DNA of 11,782 nucleotides from an uncultured Ruminococcus sp. GTDB taxonomy: Bacteria; Bacillota; Clostridia; Oscillospirales; Acutalibacteraceae. Every line of letters starts with the position of its first letter. Within the stretch, counting starts at the first letter, position 1. The stretch spans positions 1-11,782 of the forward strand of contig CACYDB010000018.1 in NCBI GenBank assembly GCA_902773035.1, read 5' to 3'. The translations under genes and the position numbers were made by a program. Shown here piece after piece: positions 5,192-11,782 of this stretch. The notes beneath the pieces are model-generated. The model did no database searches, had not been told where the DNA came from, and was given only the letters and a program-made list of their open reading frames with translations.

Positions 5192-7711
5192 TTATTCTGA
5201 GTACTCGCTCCAGCCTGAACCGTCGTAAATCTGTCCCGCGCCCGGAATGTCGAGGTCGCCTGTCTTACCGCCGTCGTTACCGATGGTGAAGATAACCTTT
5301 GTCGCGCCCTCGGGAATCTCAGCGCGGAATACGTCTCCGCTGACGTTTTCCATAGCCTGACCCGGCCATGTCATCATCTTGGTATTCTCGTCTGACCAGA
5401 AGTAGACGTTGCAGGGGTTCCAGTTATTTGTATTTTTGAAGTAGATGTAGTTACTGGCAGGAGACGGCTCTGTCTCGGGCTCGGGATCTGTAGGAGCGTC
5501 TGTCGGAGTCTCTATAACGGGAGCCTGAGTTGCCTGTGTAGGAGCCTGAGTAGCGGGCTGTGAGCCGCCTGTGTATTCGCCTGTCTTGCCTGAGCCTGAG
5601 AGCTTGGCGAGATATTTCTGAATACAGGTAGCGTCCTTGACGTTAACGTTGCCGTCCTGATTTACGTCGGAAACCGCCAGTGAATCGCCCTTGAGAGTTT
5701 TAAGCATAGCGGCGTGCTCCTGAATAAGAGTAGCGTCCTTGATGCTTACGGAGTTGTCGAGGTTAGCGTCGCCGTAGATGAGCTGTTTGCCGGGAACTAC
5801 GGGAGCTGTAGTTGTCGGAGGATTGGTAGTTGTGCTTGTCGGAGGAGCTGTAGTCGGCTGAGGCTCGTCGCCTGAAGCGGCGTTCTCTACGAGGATAGTG
5901 CCGTTAGCTCCCGAGTTGAAGCTTACCTTGCCGCCCGATACTGTAGCAGTCTTGCCGTCGTAGGCGTTCTTTACAACAGTGCCGTCGGTGAATGTGCCGT
6001 TGAGAGTGATTGTAACGTTCTGGTTAGCGCCCGCGGCGATTACGCACGCTACGCTGTCCTTAACGCCGCCCTTGTCGTACTTTCTCGCGAAGGCTGTACC
6101 CGAGGAAGCGGTAAGATTTGTATGACTTCCCGCGCCTACGGCTACGTGATTTCTTCTGAATCTACCGACCTTGCCCCAGTGAGTGACAGCCTCTTTATCC
6201 TTGCCGGATACGTTGAAGTTCATATCGCCTCTGAGGTTGTGGTCCTGATATGTGTTGACGTAAGGTCTGTTGCTCTCGTCACCGTAGTAGATCTGGATTC
6301 CTCCGGGGAGAAGCTGGAACGCTGAGCCCTGAAGGATATTGCCGTCGCCGTTACGGCAGAGGCCTGTATCGTGAGATGAGAGGTATGTCAGAACGTTGAA
6401 ATTATCGTCGTTGTTAAGCTTGCCGGCGTATGAAGCGTATGTGTTGTTGTAGTCGCTTACACCGCCTGAATACTGATTGCAGCTTGTTGATGAGCAGTAG
6501 GAGAAGTTGATCATCGAGTCAAACGCGCCCGAGGTGAAGTAGTTATCCTTGTCAAGATAGTGCGGGAAGCACTCGCCTGTCATCCAGAAGTCCTCGTCCC
6601 AGTCAGCGCCGGGCTTAGACTTGTTGTTAGCTCTCCAGTTCTGCAGAGCCTTTAAGCCCGCCTTCTTGAGCGCTACCCAGGAATCCATCTCAACGTGCTT
6701 TGCCGTATCGCAGCGGAAGCCGTCTACGCCGTACTTCTCGACCCAGCTTGTGAGCCATGCCACCATATGACCGCGGACTGTCTTTTGCAGACCGTATTTT
6801 GAGAAGGCGGAACTGAGCTCCTGCTGTTTTTTGGAGAGAGTCTTTTCCTTGTTCCACTTGGTTTTGAGAACCGCGGGAATATCTACTGTAGAGCTGCTCT
6901 CTGTACGGACGTCGGGGAGGTAGCTAAGGCTTCCTGTGAGCTCGCCGCCGCCTTCCTGATAACCGGGAAGACCCGCTCTGATCCATTCGGTGCCGTACCA
7001 TTTGAGCCACGCGCTCGAGTTTGAGCCGTAGTCGATAAAGTTGTGGTAGTTGTCGGAGGTGTAGTTCTCGTTCCAGTAGTTGTCCTCCCAGCCTGATTTG
7101 AGCACACCGTAGTTGTATTCGTTCATATCAGCCATATTGTTGTAGCCGACGTGGTTCATAACGATATCAAGCACGATTCTGATGCCGTGCTTATGGGCCG
7201 TGTCAACCATTGTCTCAAATTCCTTCTCGGTACCGAAGTTAGCGTCGGTCTGAGAGAAGTCGAGAGCGTAATAGCCGTGGTAGGAGTAGTGGGGGAAGGA
7301 GCCGCCGTGACCCTGACCGCCCATACAGTAGCCGTGCATCTGCTCATAGGGAGCGGAAATCCACAGAGCGTTTACGCCGAGGTCGTCAAAATAGCCCTCG
7401 TTGATTTTCTTTGTGATACCGGCAAAGTCGCCGCCGTGGAACTTAGCCCAGTTCTTGCCGTTGGCGTTGCCGCCGCTTTTTGTAAGACCGCGGTTGTATG
7501 CGTGATCGTTGGAGGTGTTTCCGTTGTAGAAGCGGTCTGTGAGCAGGAAATACATTGAAACGTTATCCCATGAAAAATCAGACGCGCTCTTGATTTTTGA
7601 CGCGGAAGTCTGAGATTTTTCAGTTGACGCCGCGTTTACGACGGAACCAAAGGAAAACGCTGAAATTGCGACAGCGACGCAAAGCGCTATCGCGACGATT
7701 TTCTTCTTCAT
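5192..7711 (-). CDS. Secreted MalS-like GH13 alpha-amylase with dockerin and CBM26-like module
   Basis: This 839-residue exoenzyme hydrolyses alpha-1,4-glucan links in starch or maltodextrin. Order: signal peptide 1-28 (cut near VNA-A); GH13 barrel about 48-520 with a C-terminal beta-domain to about 611; Thr/Pro linker 613-640; type I dockerin 647-705; Pro/Thr/Glu linker 718-752; CBM26-like starch-binding module 754-837, containing YIYFKNTNNW and TWPGQAM. GH13 regions are intact: DIVMNH (182-187), GFRCDTAKH with nucleophile D335, MTGE with acid/base E380, and SSHD with D448. Runs such as GVNALWISAP and SHDT, and the overall course, match E. coli MalS (GH13_19-like). Dockerin calcium residues are D648, N650, D652, D659 and D682, N684, D686, D693. 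The start ATG at 7711 is preferred because AGGA is 8 bases ahead; ATG at 7720 overlaps the site. It has its own terminator. Confidence 0.95.
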   Translation of the reverse strand: MKKKIVAIALCVAVAISAFSFGSVVNAASTEKSQTSASKIKSASDFSWDNVSMYFLLTDRFYNGNTSNDHAYNRGLTKSGGNANGKNWAKFHGGDFAGITKKINEGYFDDLGVNALWISAPYEQMHGYCMGGQGHGGSFPHYSYHGYYALDFSQTDANFGTEKEFETMVDTAHKHGIRIVLDIVMNHVGYNNMADMNEYNYGVLKSGWEDNYWNENYTSDNYHNFIDYGSNSSAWLKWYGTEWIRAGLPGYQEGGGELTGSLSYLPDVRTESSSTVDIPAVLKTKWNKEKTLSKKQQELSSAFSKYGLQKTVRGHMVAWLTSWVEKYGVDGFRCDTAKHVEMDSWVALKKAGLKALQNWRANNKSKPGADWDEDFWMTGECFPHYLDKDNYFTSGAFDSMINFSYCSSTSCNQYSGGVSDYNNTYASYAGKLNNDDNFNVLTYLSSHDTGLCRNGDGNILQGSAFQLLPGGIQIYYGDESNRPYVNTYQDHNLRGDMNFNVSGKDKEAVTHWGKVGRFRRNHVAVGAGSHTNLTASSGTAFARKYDKGGVKDSVACVIAAGANQNVTITLNGTFTDGTVVKNAYDGKTATVSGGKVSFNSGANGTILVENAASGDEPQPTTAPPTSTTTNPPTTTAPVVPGKQLIYGDANLDNSVSIKDATLIQEHAAMLKTLKGDSLAVSDVNQDGNVNVKDATCIQKYLAKLSGSGKTGEYTGGSQPATQAPTQATQAPVIETPTDAPTDPEPETEPSPASNYIYFKNTNNWNPCNVYFWSDENTKMMTWPGQAMENVSGDVFRAEIPEGATKVIFTIGNDGGKTGDLDIPGAGQIYDGSGWSEYSE
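5597..5773 (-). repeat. Dockerin-coding segment, copy 1 of a near-identical pair
   Basis: This codes for the duplicated calcium-binding dockerin of the MalS-like enzyme. It matches 8678-8851 in the AmyE-like gene, including a 25-base identical run (5616-5640 with 8694-8718), although the surrounding catalytic genes diverge strongly. Both copies carry the residue patterns IKDATLIQEHAA and KDATCIQKYLAKL. Confidence 0.85.
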
Positions 7712-7759
7712 AAAATCCATCCTTTCAAAACTTCATTACTTAATATTTTATCAAAAATA

Positions 7760-7765
7760 TGTCAA
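7760..7765 (-). promoter_or_regulatory. Possible -35 element ahead of the MalS-like gene
   Basis: A minus-strand TTGACA stands alone about 50 bases before the ATG, in a very AT-rich gap (7712-7849). No good -10 hexamer lies 16-18 bases downstream; the nearby TAAAAT is only 9 bases away. The gene should have its own promoter because a terminator lies upstream, but I cannot place it firmly. Confidence 0.3.
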
Positions 7766-7849
7766 AAAATAAATACACTTTTTTTACAAATAATTCTAGT
7801 AAATGGGTAAATTTTTTAGGCTATTGAATTAACACCTGAACTTCAAGAC

Positions 7850-7879
7850 AAAAAAATCGGGCAGACCGAAGTCTGCCCG
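7850..7879 (-). terminator. Intrinsic terminator of the AmyE-like amylase gene
   Basis: The minus strand reads CGGGCAGAC, a TTCG tetraloop closed by C-G, then GTCTGCCCG (7879-7858), followed by A and seven Ts. A 9 bp stem with a UUCG loop is very stable. It lies 15 bases after the TAA stop and shares its GGGCAG/CTGCCC stem core with the terminator at 5142-5172. Confidence 0.93.
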
Positions 7880-7894
7880 AAGTAAGATATTTAA

Positions 7895-10800
7895 TTATCC
7901 GTTATATGTTTCCCAGCTGTTGCTTGAGAGAACGAACATATTCTTGCCTGCCTCTGCGGCAAGGTTATCAGTCTGCTGATCCCAGCTCTTGTTGCCTGCT
8001 GTATTCTTGAGCAGGAATGTTTTTGAGCCCGGAATAAGAGGAGTCGGAAGCTCGATCTTCCAGATGTTGCTGCCTACCTTTGTAGCCGCGATTGTGTCGG
8101 AGTTATCATATTCACCCCAGCCATAGAAGAATACAGCGCCCCAGCCTGCGTCATCCTTGACGTAGATTGTGTCGAGAGAATCGCCTGTATCCTCCTCGGG
8201 AACGTACGGTCCCATTGAGCCTACGGCTTCGCCGTCCATCGGGAAGTCCTCAAGTGTGTAGCAGTTGTCTGTTGTTGAGAACTCAAGACCGTTGATTACG
8301 TTGTAAGCGTCAGCCGCTTCGGGAGTTGTGGGAGCGAGAGCTCTGTAGAAGGTCGCGCTGCCGAAGGAAGCGGGAACCTCAGCGCTGAAGGTGTAGGGAG
8401 CGACTGATGTATCTCTTGTGAGAATGTAGCTTTCGCCTGTCTCGTTATCATAGAGATAGGGCTCGGTGAGCTGTGAGCTCAGCCAGCTGAGCTTTGTTTT
8501 TACGTATACGGTGTAGCCTTCACCCTGCGGCTCGGGGTCTGTCTGAGGCTCAGGATCTGTCTGCGGCTCGGGAGCCTGAGTCGCGGGCGCCTGTGTAGCG
8601 GGAGCCTGAGTTGCCGGAGCCTGTGTAGCGGGTGTTACCGCGCCGCCGTAAGCCTGACCTGTTACGCCGGAGCCTGAAAGCTTGGCGAGGTACTTCTGAA
8701 TACAGGTAGCGTCCTTGATGTTAACATTGCCGTCATGGTTTACGTCGGAAACCGCGAGAGCGTTACCTGTGAGAGTTTTAAGCTTAGCGGCGTGCTCCTG
8801 AATGAGAGTAGCGTCCTTAATGTTTACGTTGCCGTCAAGGTTTGAGTCGCCGTATTTGAGGTCGCCCGAGGGAACTGTGGGACCCTGAGTAGGAGGCTGT
8901 GTAGCCGCTGTAGTCTGTGTAGGAGCAGTTGTGGGATCGGTAGCGGGAGCTCCGCCCTTCTTAACCTCTGTAGCCGCTACAGGAGTCTGTACGCCGGGCT
9001 TGTCGGTTGTGTTCTGGAAAATCGTAGCGCTCGGTGTGCCTGAGAGCTGTGTGAGCTTCTTTGAAGAACCGCCGAGGTCGAGAGTCTTTTTAGTGGTTGA
9101 GCCGGGGAACTGTTTACCCTGGGATTTACCGTCAGCCGCCTTGGAGGAGTCGCTGAAGATAACGTGTGTGTTCTTTGCGTGAGCGAGGTCAAAGGCAACT
9201 GTGCCCGCGCTCTCGGACTTGGTTACGTTGCCTGCGCTGTCAACCATGAGGGTTTTCTCAGCTACGGCGTTCTTGCCGTCTACCTCGAGGTAATAAGCCT
9301 TGAGGTTAGCGTCGTATTCAAGCTGCTCGCCCGGCCATGCGGCGTTCTTGTAAACCATACCGCCAACCTTGCCGCCGTTGCCTGATACCTGGTCGTAGAT
9401 ATAGCAGTAAAGCGGAGTGTTCCAGCCCGCGTTAGTAACGGCTGACTGGGGAACGATGATGTATACGCCTGAAGAAGCCGCCTCGGATTTGATGTATTTG
9501 TAGGTGTTTTCTGTTGTCTGAGTGCCGTCTGTGGCTGTTAATTTGAGTGTGATTGTATCACCGTAGTTGTAGTCGGAACCGATCTTGATCTTCGGTGAGC
9601 CTGTGAATGTAACAGGAGCGTAGTTCTCGAGCTGATAAGTACCGCTTGTAGCGTTTGAAAGCGAGAGACCTACTGTAAGTGTAGCGCCGGAGAAGTTGCC
9701 GCTCTCTACGTCAGCGCAGACGTAAGGAGTAGTCTGATCCTGCATTACAACAGCAACGCCTGAGTCGCCGATCTTACCGCTTACTGTGCCGCCCGATACT
9801 GTGAACGCCGCGCCTGTTACCATATCCTTGTAGGTGCCGTTTGCGAGACCTGTTCCTGAAACGCTGGCAGTTGTCGCGTTGCCCTTAACGTTTACGAGTA
9901 CAACGCCCTTGCCGCCGCGGGCTACGTAAGCGATGTTGCCGCTTGCGCCTGCCTTCTCGGACTGACCTACAAAGTTGTTGTGGAACTTGTTGACTTCCGC
10001 TACGGGAACGCTCTTGTAGGCTGTGTTCTTGGCAGCCTGACCCATCTTCATACCGTTTGTACGGGCAAAGTAAAGAGCGGTAGCGTCCTTACGTGAAGCT
10101 ACGAGAGCCCATGTCTTGATGATGTCGGAGTCGGAGATGTTTGTGGTGAAGCCTGCGTCTGTGTTGAGGTATGTATCGTGAGACTCAGCCCAGAGTACAG
10201 CGTGAGAAGCGCCGCCTGTGTACGAGGTGTTGAGGTTAGCCGCGCCGGAAGCGTTACCGCTTACAACAGCGTTTCTTACGGCGTTGGAGCCTACATTCTC
10301 GGTTACGCGGTACTTGCCGCCGTTGAGGTTTGTATAGCCTGACATTGAGCGTCCGCCGCCGACTGTGTTAAGAACCTCGCCGTAGTAGAAGATTTTTTTG
10401 CTTCCTGCGGCAGCGTTAGCCTGGCTGATTACGTTTGTCCAGAAGTTGTTGGGGGAGATAGGATCGGACGGTGTCTCGATATGCTTAGCCGCGTCAAAAC
10501 GGAAGCCGTCCGCGCCGCAGTTGATACACTCTTTGAGGAGGTTAGCGACTGCTGTCTGAACTGCTGTGTTACCTGTGTTGAGGTCGGGACATCCCGAGGA
10601 GATGTTCTGAGTTACGGAAGACGCGCTGTTGTCGTTAGCGGTACCGTTACTGGGGTTGTGGAAGTACTGGTTGTTAGCGACCGCGCCGTTGGAGCCGTAG
10701 AAGCTCGGCATATAAGTCTTGACCTCGCTCGCAAGCTTTGTCGGGCCTGCGTCATCGTCAGCGCCGAGGTGGTTTGTTACAACGTCGCAGATGATTTTAA

Positions 10801-11200
10801 CGCCTGCCTTATGAGCCGCTGTACAGAGGCTCTTGAGCTGTGTGGCGTTTCCTGCCCAGCTCTTCTGCGCGATCGAAAGGCTTACGGGCTGGTAGAATTT
10901 CCACCACTGACCCGATACGTTTGTGGATGTGCTGTAATCCTTAGGCTGCTGAACAGGGGATACCTGAACCGCCGAATAGCCTGCCGCCGCGATTGCGGGG
11001 ATGTTCTTTTCGATGTCAGCGTAACTCCAGCAGAGCGCGTGAAGAATTACGCCGTCCTCAATTTTGTCCTGAAGGTTTGTCGCCTGACCTGTAGGCTTTT
11101 TAGATACCTCGGCGGCTGAGACCGCTGTACCTACCGCGAAACAGCTCATAACAATACAAACTGCCAGAACGATACCCAAAATTCTCTTGAGTTTTTTCAT
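7895..11200 (-). CDS. Secreted AmyE-like GH13 alpha-amylase with starch-binding-type modules and dockerin
   Basis: This 1101-residue secreted enzyme should endo-hydrolyse starch. Order: signal peptide 1-30 (VSA-A); GH13 barrel and C-domain about 47-488, closely paralleling Bacillus subtilis AmyE (GH13_28-like); Ig/Fn3-like module about 494-575; CBM26-like module about 577-715 with NAAWPGEQLEYD; Thr/Pro linker 748-779; type I dockerin 784-841; PATQA/EPQTDP repeat linker 857-892; two C-terminal modules about 896-1000 and 1010-1101, the first unrecognised. Catalytic motifs are complete: CDVVTNH (138-144), GFRFDAAKH with D236, YYGE with E275, and ESHD with D342. Dockerin calcium residues are D785, N787, D789, D796 and D819, N821, D823, D830. 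ATG at 11200 has GGAG 11 bases ahead; TTG at 11209 is too close to that site. The gene is monocistronic, between its own promoter and terminator. Confidence 0.95.
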   Translation of the reverse strand: MKKLKRILGIVLAVCIVMSCFAVGTAVSAAEVSKKPTGQATNLQDKIEDGVILHALCWSYADIEKNIPAIAAAGYSAVQVSPVQQPKDYSTSTNVSGQWWKFYQPVSLSIAQKSWAGNATQLKSLCTAAHKAGVKIICDVVTNHLGADDDAGPTKLASEVKTYMPSFYGSNGAVANNQYFHNPSNGTANDNSASSVTQNISSGCPDLNTGNTAVQTAVANLLKECINCGADGFRFDAAKHIETPSDPISPNNFWTNVISQANAAAGSKKIFYYGEVLNTVGGGRSMSGYTNLNGGKYRVTENVGSNAVRNAVVSGNASGAANLNTSYTGGASHAVLWAESHDTYLNTDAGFTTNISDSDIIKTWALVASRKDATALYFARTNGMKMGQAAKNTAYKSVPVAEVNKFHNNFVGQSEKAGASGNIAYVARGGKGVVLVNVKGNATTASVSGTGLANGTYKDMVTGAAFTVSGGTVSGKIGDSGVAVVMQDQTTPYVCADVESGNFSGATLTVGLSLSNATSGTYQLENYAPVTFTGSPKIKIGSDYNYGDTITLKLTATDGTQTTENTYKYIKSEAASSGVYIIVPQSAVTNAGWNTPLYCYIYDQVSGNGGKVGGMVYKNAAWPGEQLEYDANLKAYYLEVDGKNAVAEKTLMVDSAGNVTKSESAGTVAFDLAHAKNTHVIFSDSSKAADGKSQGKQFPGSTTKKTLDLGGSSKKLTQLSGTPSATIFQNTTDKPGVQTPVAATEVKKGGAPATDPTTAPTQTTAATQPPTQGPTVPSGDLKYGDSNLDGNVNIKDATLIQEHAAKLKTLTGNALAVSDVNHDGNVNIKDATCIQKYLAKLSGSGVTGQAYGGAVTPATQAPATQAPATQAPATQAPEPQTDPEPQTDPEPQGEGYTVYVKTKLSWLSSQLTEPYLYDNETGESYILTRDTSVAPYTFSAEVPASFGSATFYRALAPTTPEAADAYNVINGLEFSTTDNCYTLEDFPMDGEAVGSMGPYVPEEDTGDSLDTIYVKDDAGWGAVFFYGWGEYDNSDTIAATKVGSNIWKIELPTPLIPGSKTFLLKNTAGNKSWDQQTDNLAAEAGKNMFVLSSNSWETYNG
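8525..8632 (-). repeat. Short tandem repeats coding a PATQA / EPQTDP linker
   Basis: Four PATQA units (residues 857-876) are followed by repeated EPQTDP, giving a flexible acidic and proline-rich spacer between dockerin and C-terminal modules. The DNA repeat unit is 15 bases with small variations, so copy number may vary between strains. Confidence 0.8.
8678..8851 (-). repeat. Dockerin-coding segment, copy 2 of a near-identical pair
   Basis: This is the dockerin of the AmyE-like enzyme, near-identical in DNA to 5597-5773. The two loops read DSNLDGNVNIKD and DVNHDGNVNIKD, with all calcium ligands in place. Confidence 0.85.
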
Positions 11201-11253
11201 TGTTTTCAAAACTCCTTTCTTATTTTAAAACACTTTGTGCTTTATCATTTTAT

Positions 11254-11262
11254 ATTATATCA
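11254..11262 (-). promoter_or_regulatory. Extended -10 promoter of the AmyE-like gene
   Basis: The minus strand shows TGATATAAT, an extended -10 (TGnTATAAT), about 54 bases before the ATG. No good -35 hexamer sits 17 bases upstream (TGTACT at 11282-11277), which would suit activator-dependent or extended -10 initiation. Confidence 0.55.
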
Positions 11263-11289
11263 AAATTCCGTTGTAAAGTACATATGCTA

Positions 11290-11305
11290 TTTGAACAATT
11301 TCAAA
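11290..11305. promoter_or_regulatory. Candidate operator upstream of the AmyE-like promoter
   Basis: TTTGAA and TTCAAA form perfect 6-base arms around CAAT, centred about 40 bases upstream of the -10 box and just above the missing -35 region. The position suits an activator site. No known regulator motif is recognised, and chance in AT-rich DNA is possible. Confidence 0.25.
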
Positions 11306-11384
11306 ATAAAAATTTGTATACTTTGCTGTCTGTTTTTCACATTATGAATTATGATTCTCTCATCGGAAAGATTTTCTCTCAGTG

Positions 11385-11398
11385 ACATAAATTTATGT
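11385..11398. promoter_or_regulatory. Candidate operator at the potA promoter
   Basis: ACATAAATTTATGT is a perfect 14-base palindrome whose last base is the first base of the potA -35 box. A bound protein there would contact or block RNA polymerase. The cognate regulator is unknown. Confidence 0.4.
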
Positions 11399-11426
11399 TG
11401 ACTTTTGACTTGAATTTCTATATAAT
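11398..11426 (+). promoter_or_regulatory. SigA-type promoter of potA
   Basis: TTGACT (11398-11403) and TATAAT (11421-11426) are 17 bases apart, one mismatch from full consensus. The expected start site near 11433 gives a leader of about 35 bases. It is divergent to the AmyE-like gene, with about 140 bases between the two -10 boxes. Confidence 0.8.
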
Positions 11427-11467
11427 TTATCCGTTATACTGTAATTTCTGACATTGGGGGTAGATAA

Positions 11468-11782
11468 ATGGAACAGACTAAAAACGATATGATTGTATCT
11501 TTGAGAGATATATTTGTAGAGTTTGACGGTGAAGTTATCTTAAACCATATTAATCTTGATATTAAGGATAAGGAATTTGTAACGATTCTGGGACCCTCGG
11601 GCTGCGGCAAGACTACCACCTTGCGTATTATCGGGGGATTTCTTGAGCCCAACAGCGGCGAGATCTACTTTGACGGAGAGAAAATCAACGGACTCCCGCC
11701 TCACAAGCGTAACGTCAACACGGTTTTCCAGAAGTATTCGCTGTTTCCTCACCTTAACGTATTTGATAATATTGCCTTCGGA
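11468..11782 (+). CDS. potA: Spermidine/putrescine ABC importer ATP-binding protein PotA, N-terminal 105 residues
   Basis: This ATPase energises polyamine uptake with PotB, PotC and the binding protein PotD, which probably follow beyond the window. The 105 visible residues contain Walker A GPSGCGKTT (42-50), then TLRIIGGF, LPPHKRNVNTVFQKYSLFPH (76-95) with Q-loop Q88, and LNVFDNIAFG. The PPHKR-x-VNTVFQ-Y-LFPHLNVF run is a PotA hallmark, more specific than for general CUT1/MOI ATPases. The start ATG follows GGGGG with 7 bases spacing, and the promoter above fits. The frame runs open to the window end, so the protein is incomplete only because of the cut. Its link to the neighbouring amylase appears positional only. 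Confidence 0.92.
   Translation, partial: MEQTKNDMIVSLRDIFVEFDGEVILNHINLDIKDKEFVTILGPSGCGKTTTLRIIGGFLEPNSGEIYFDGEKINGLPPHKRNVNTVFQKYSLFPHLNVFDNIAFG

Noticed and set aside
5101..5289. 62-codon plus-strand open frame downstream of a promoter-like sequence
   Set aside because: It reads through the amylase terminator stem and antisense to the CBM module, with no ribosome site. The codons look random.
8525..8632. Possible CRISPR-like array from regular 15-base repeats
   Set aside because: The repeats are in frame, code PATQA units without unique spacers, and form a normal protein linker.
10481..11119. 212-codon plus-strand open frame opposite the AmyE-like catalytic domain
   Set aside because: Antisense to the conserved GH13 core; its openness follows from the codon bias of the real gene.

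Overview
The window looks like chromosomal DNA from a starch-degrading gut Firmicute of the Ruminococcus type, closest in style to R. bromii. The evidence is two secreted GH13 alpha-amylases that both carry a type I dockerin and starch-binding-type modules, as expected for an amylosome. Consensus SigA-type promoters, strong GGAGG ribosome sites, TTG start options and a TagGH/Wzm-Wzt-like exporter fit a Gram-positive host. The species is an inference, and no cohesin or scaffoldin is present in the window.

Left part (1-5057), minus strand: an operon runs from an ABC-2 permease (4973-4143) to its polysaccharide-type ATPase (4103-3123), a stand-alone NAD-epimerase-like protein (3058-2039), and a fusion of a second epimerase-like domain with a LicD-family transferase (2038-164). 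Together these look like a system that exports and decorates a surface glycan or teichoic-acid-like polymer. Both epimerase-like domains have lost the catalytic lysine of YxxxK. Just beyond the last gene, a perfect TTGACA-N17-TATAAT promoter on the minus strand fires into a 22-base match to the 5' end of a tRNA-Leu, which then diverges into something unexplained.

Middle (5142-11200), minus strand: two separately terminated amylase genes. The upstream gene (11200-7895) is an AmyE-like enzyme with two non-catalytic modules, a dockerin and two further C-terminal modules. The downstream gene (7711-5192) is a MalS-like enzyme with a dockerin and a CBM26-like module. The catalytic domains are only distantly related, but the dockerin segments are nearly identical at DNA level. 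The enzymes probably act together on starch at the cell surface or on a scaffoldin.

Right edge, plus strand: a divergent promoter region (11201-11467) leads to the start of potA, the ATPase of a spermidine/putrescine importer, cut by the window end. No gene-free stretch exceeds 300 bases.
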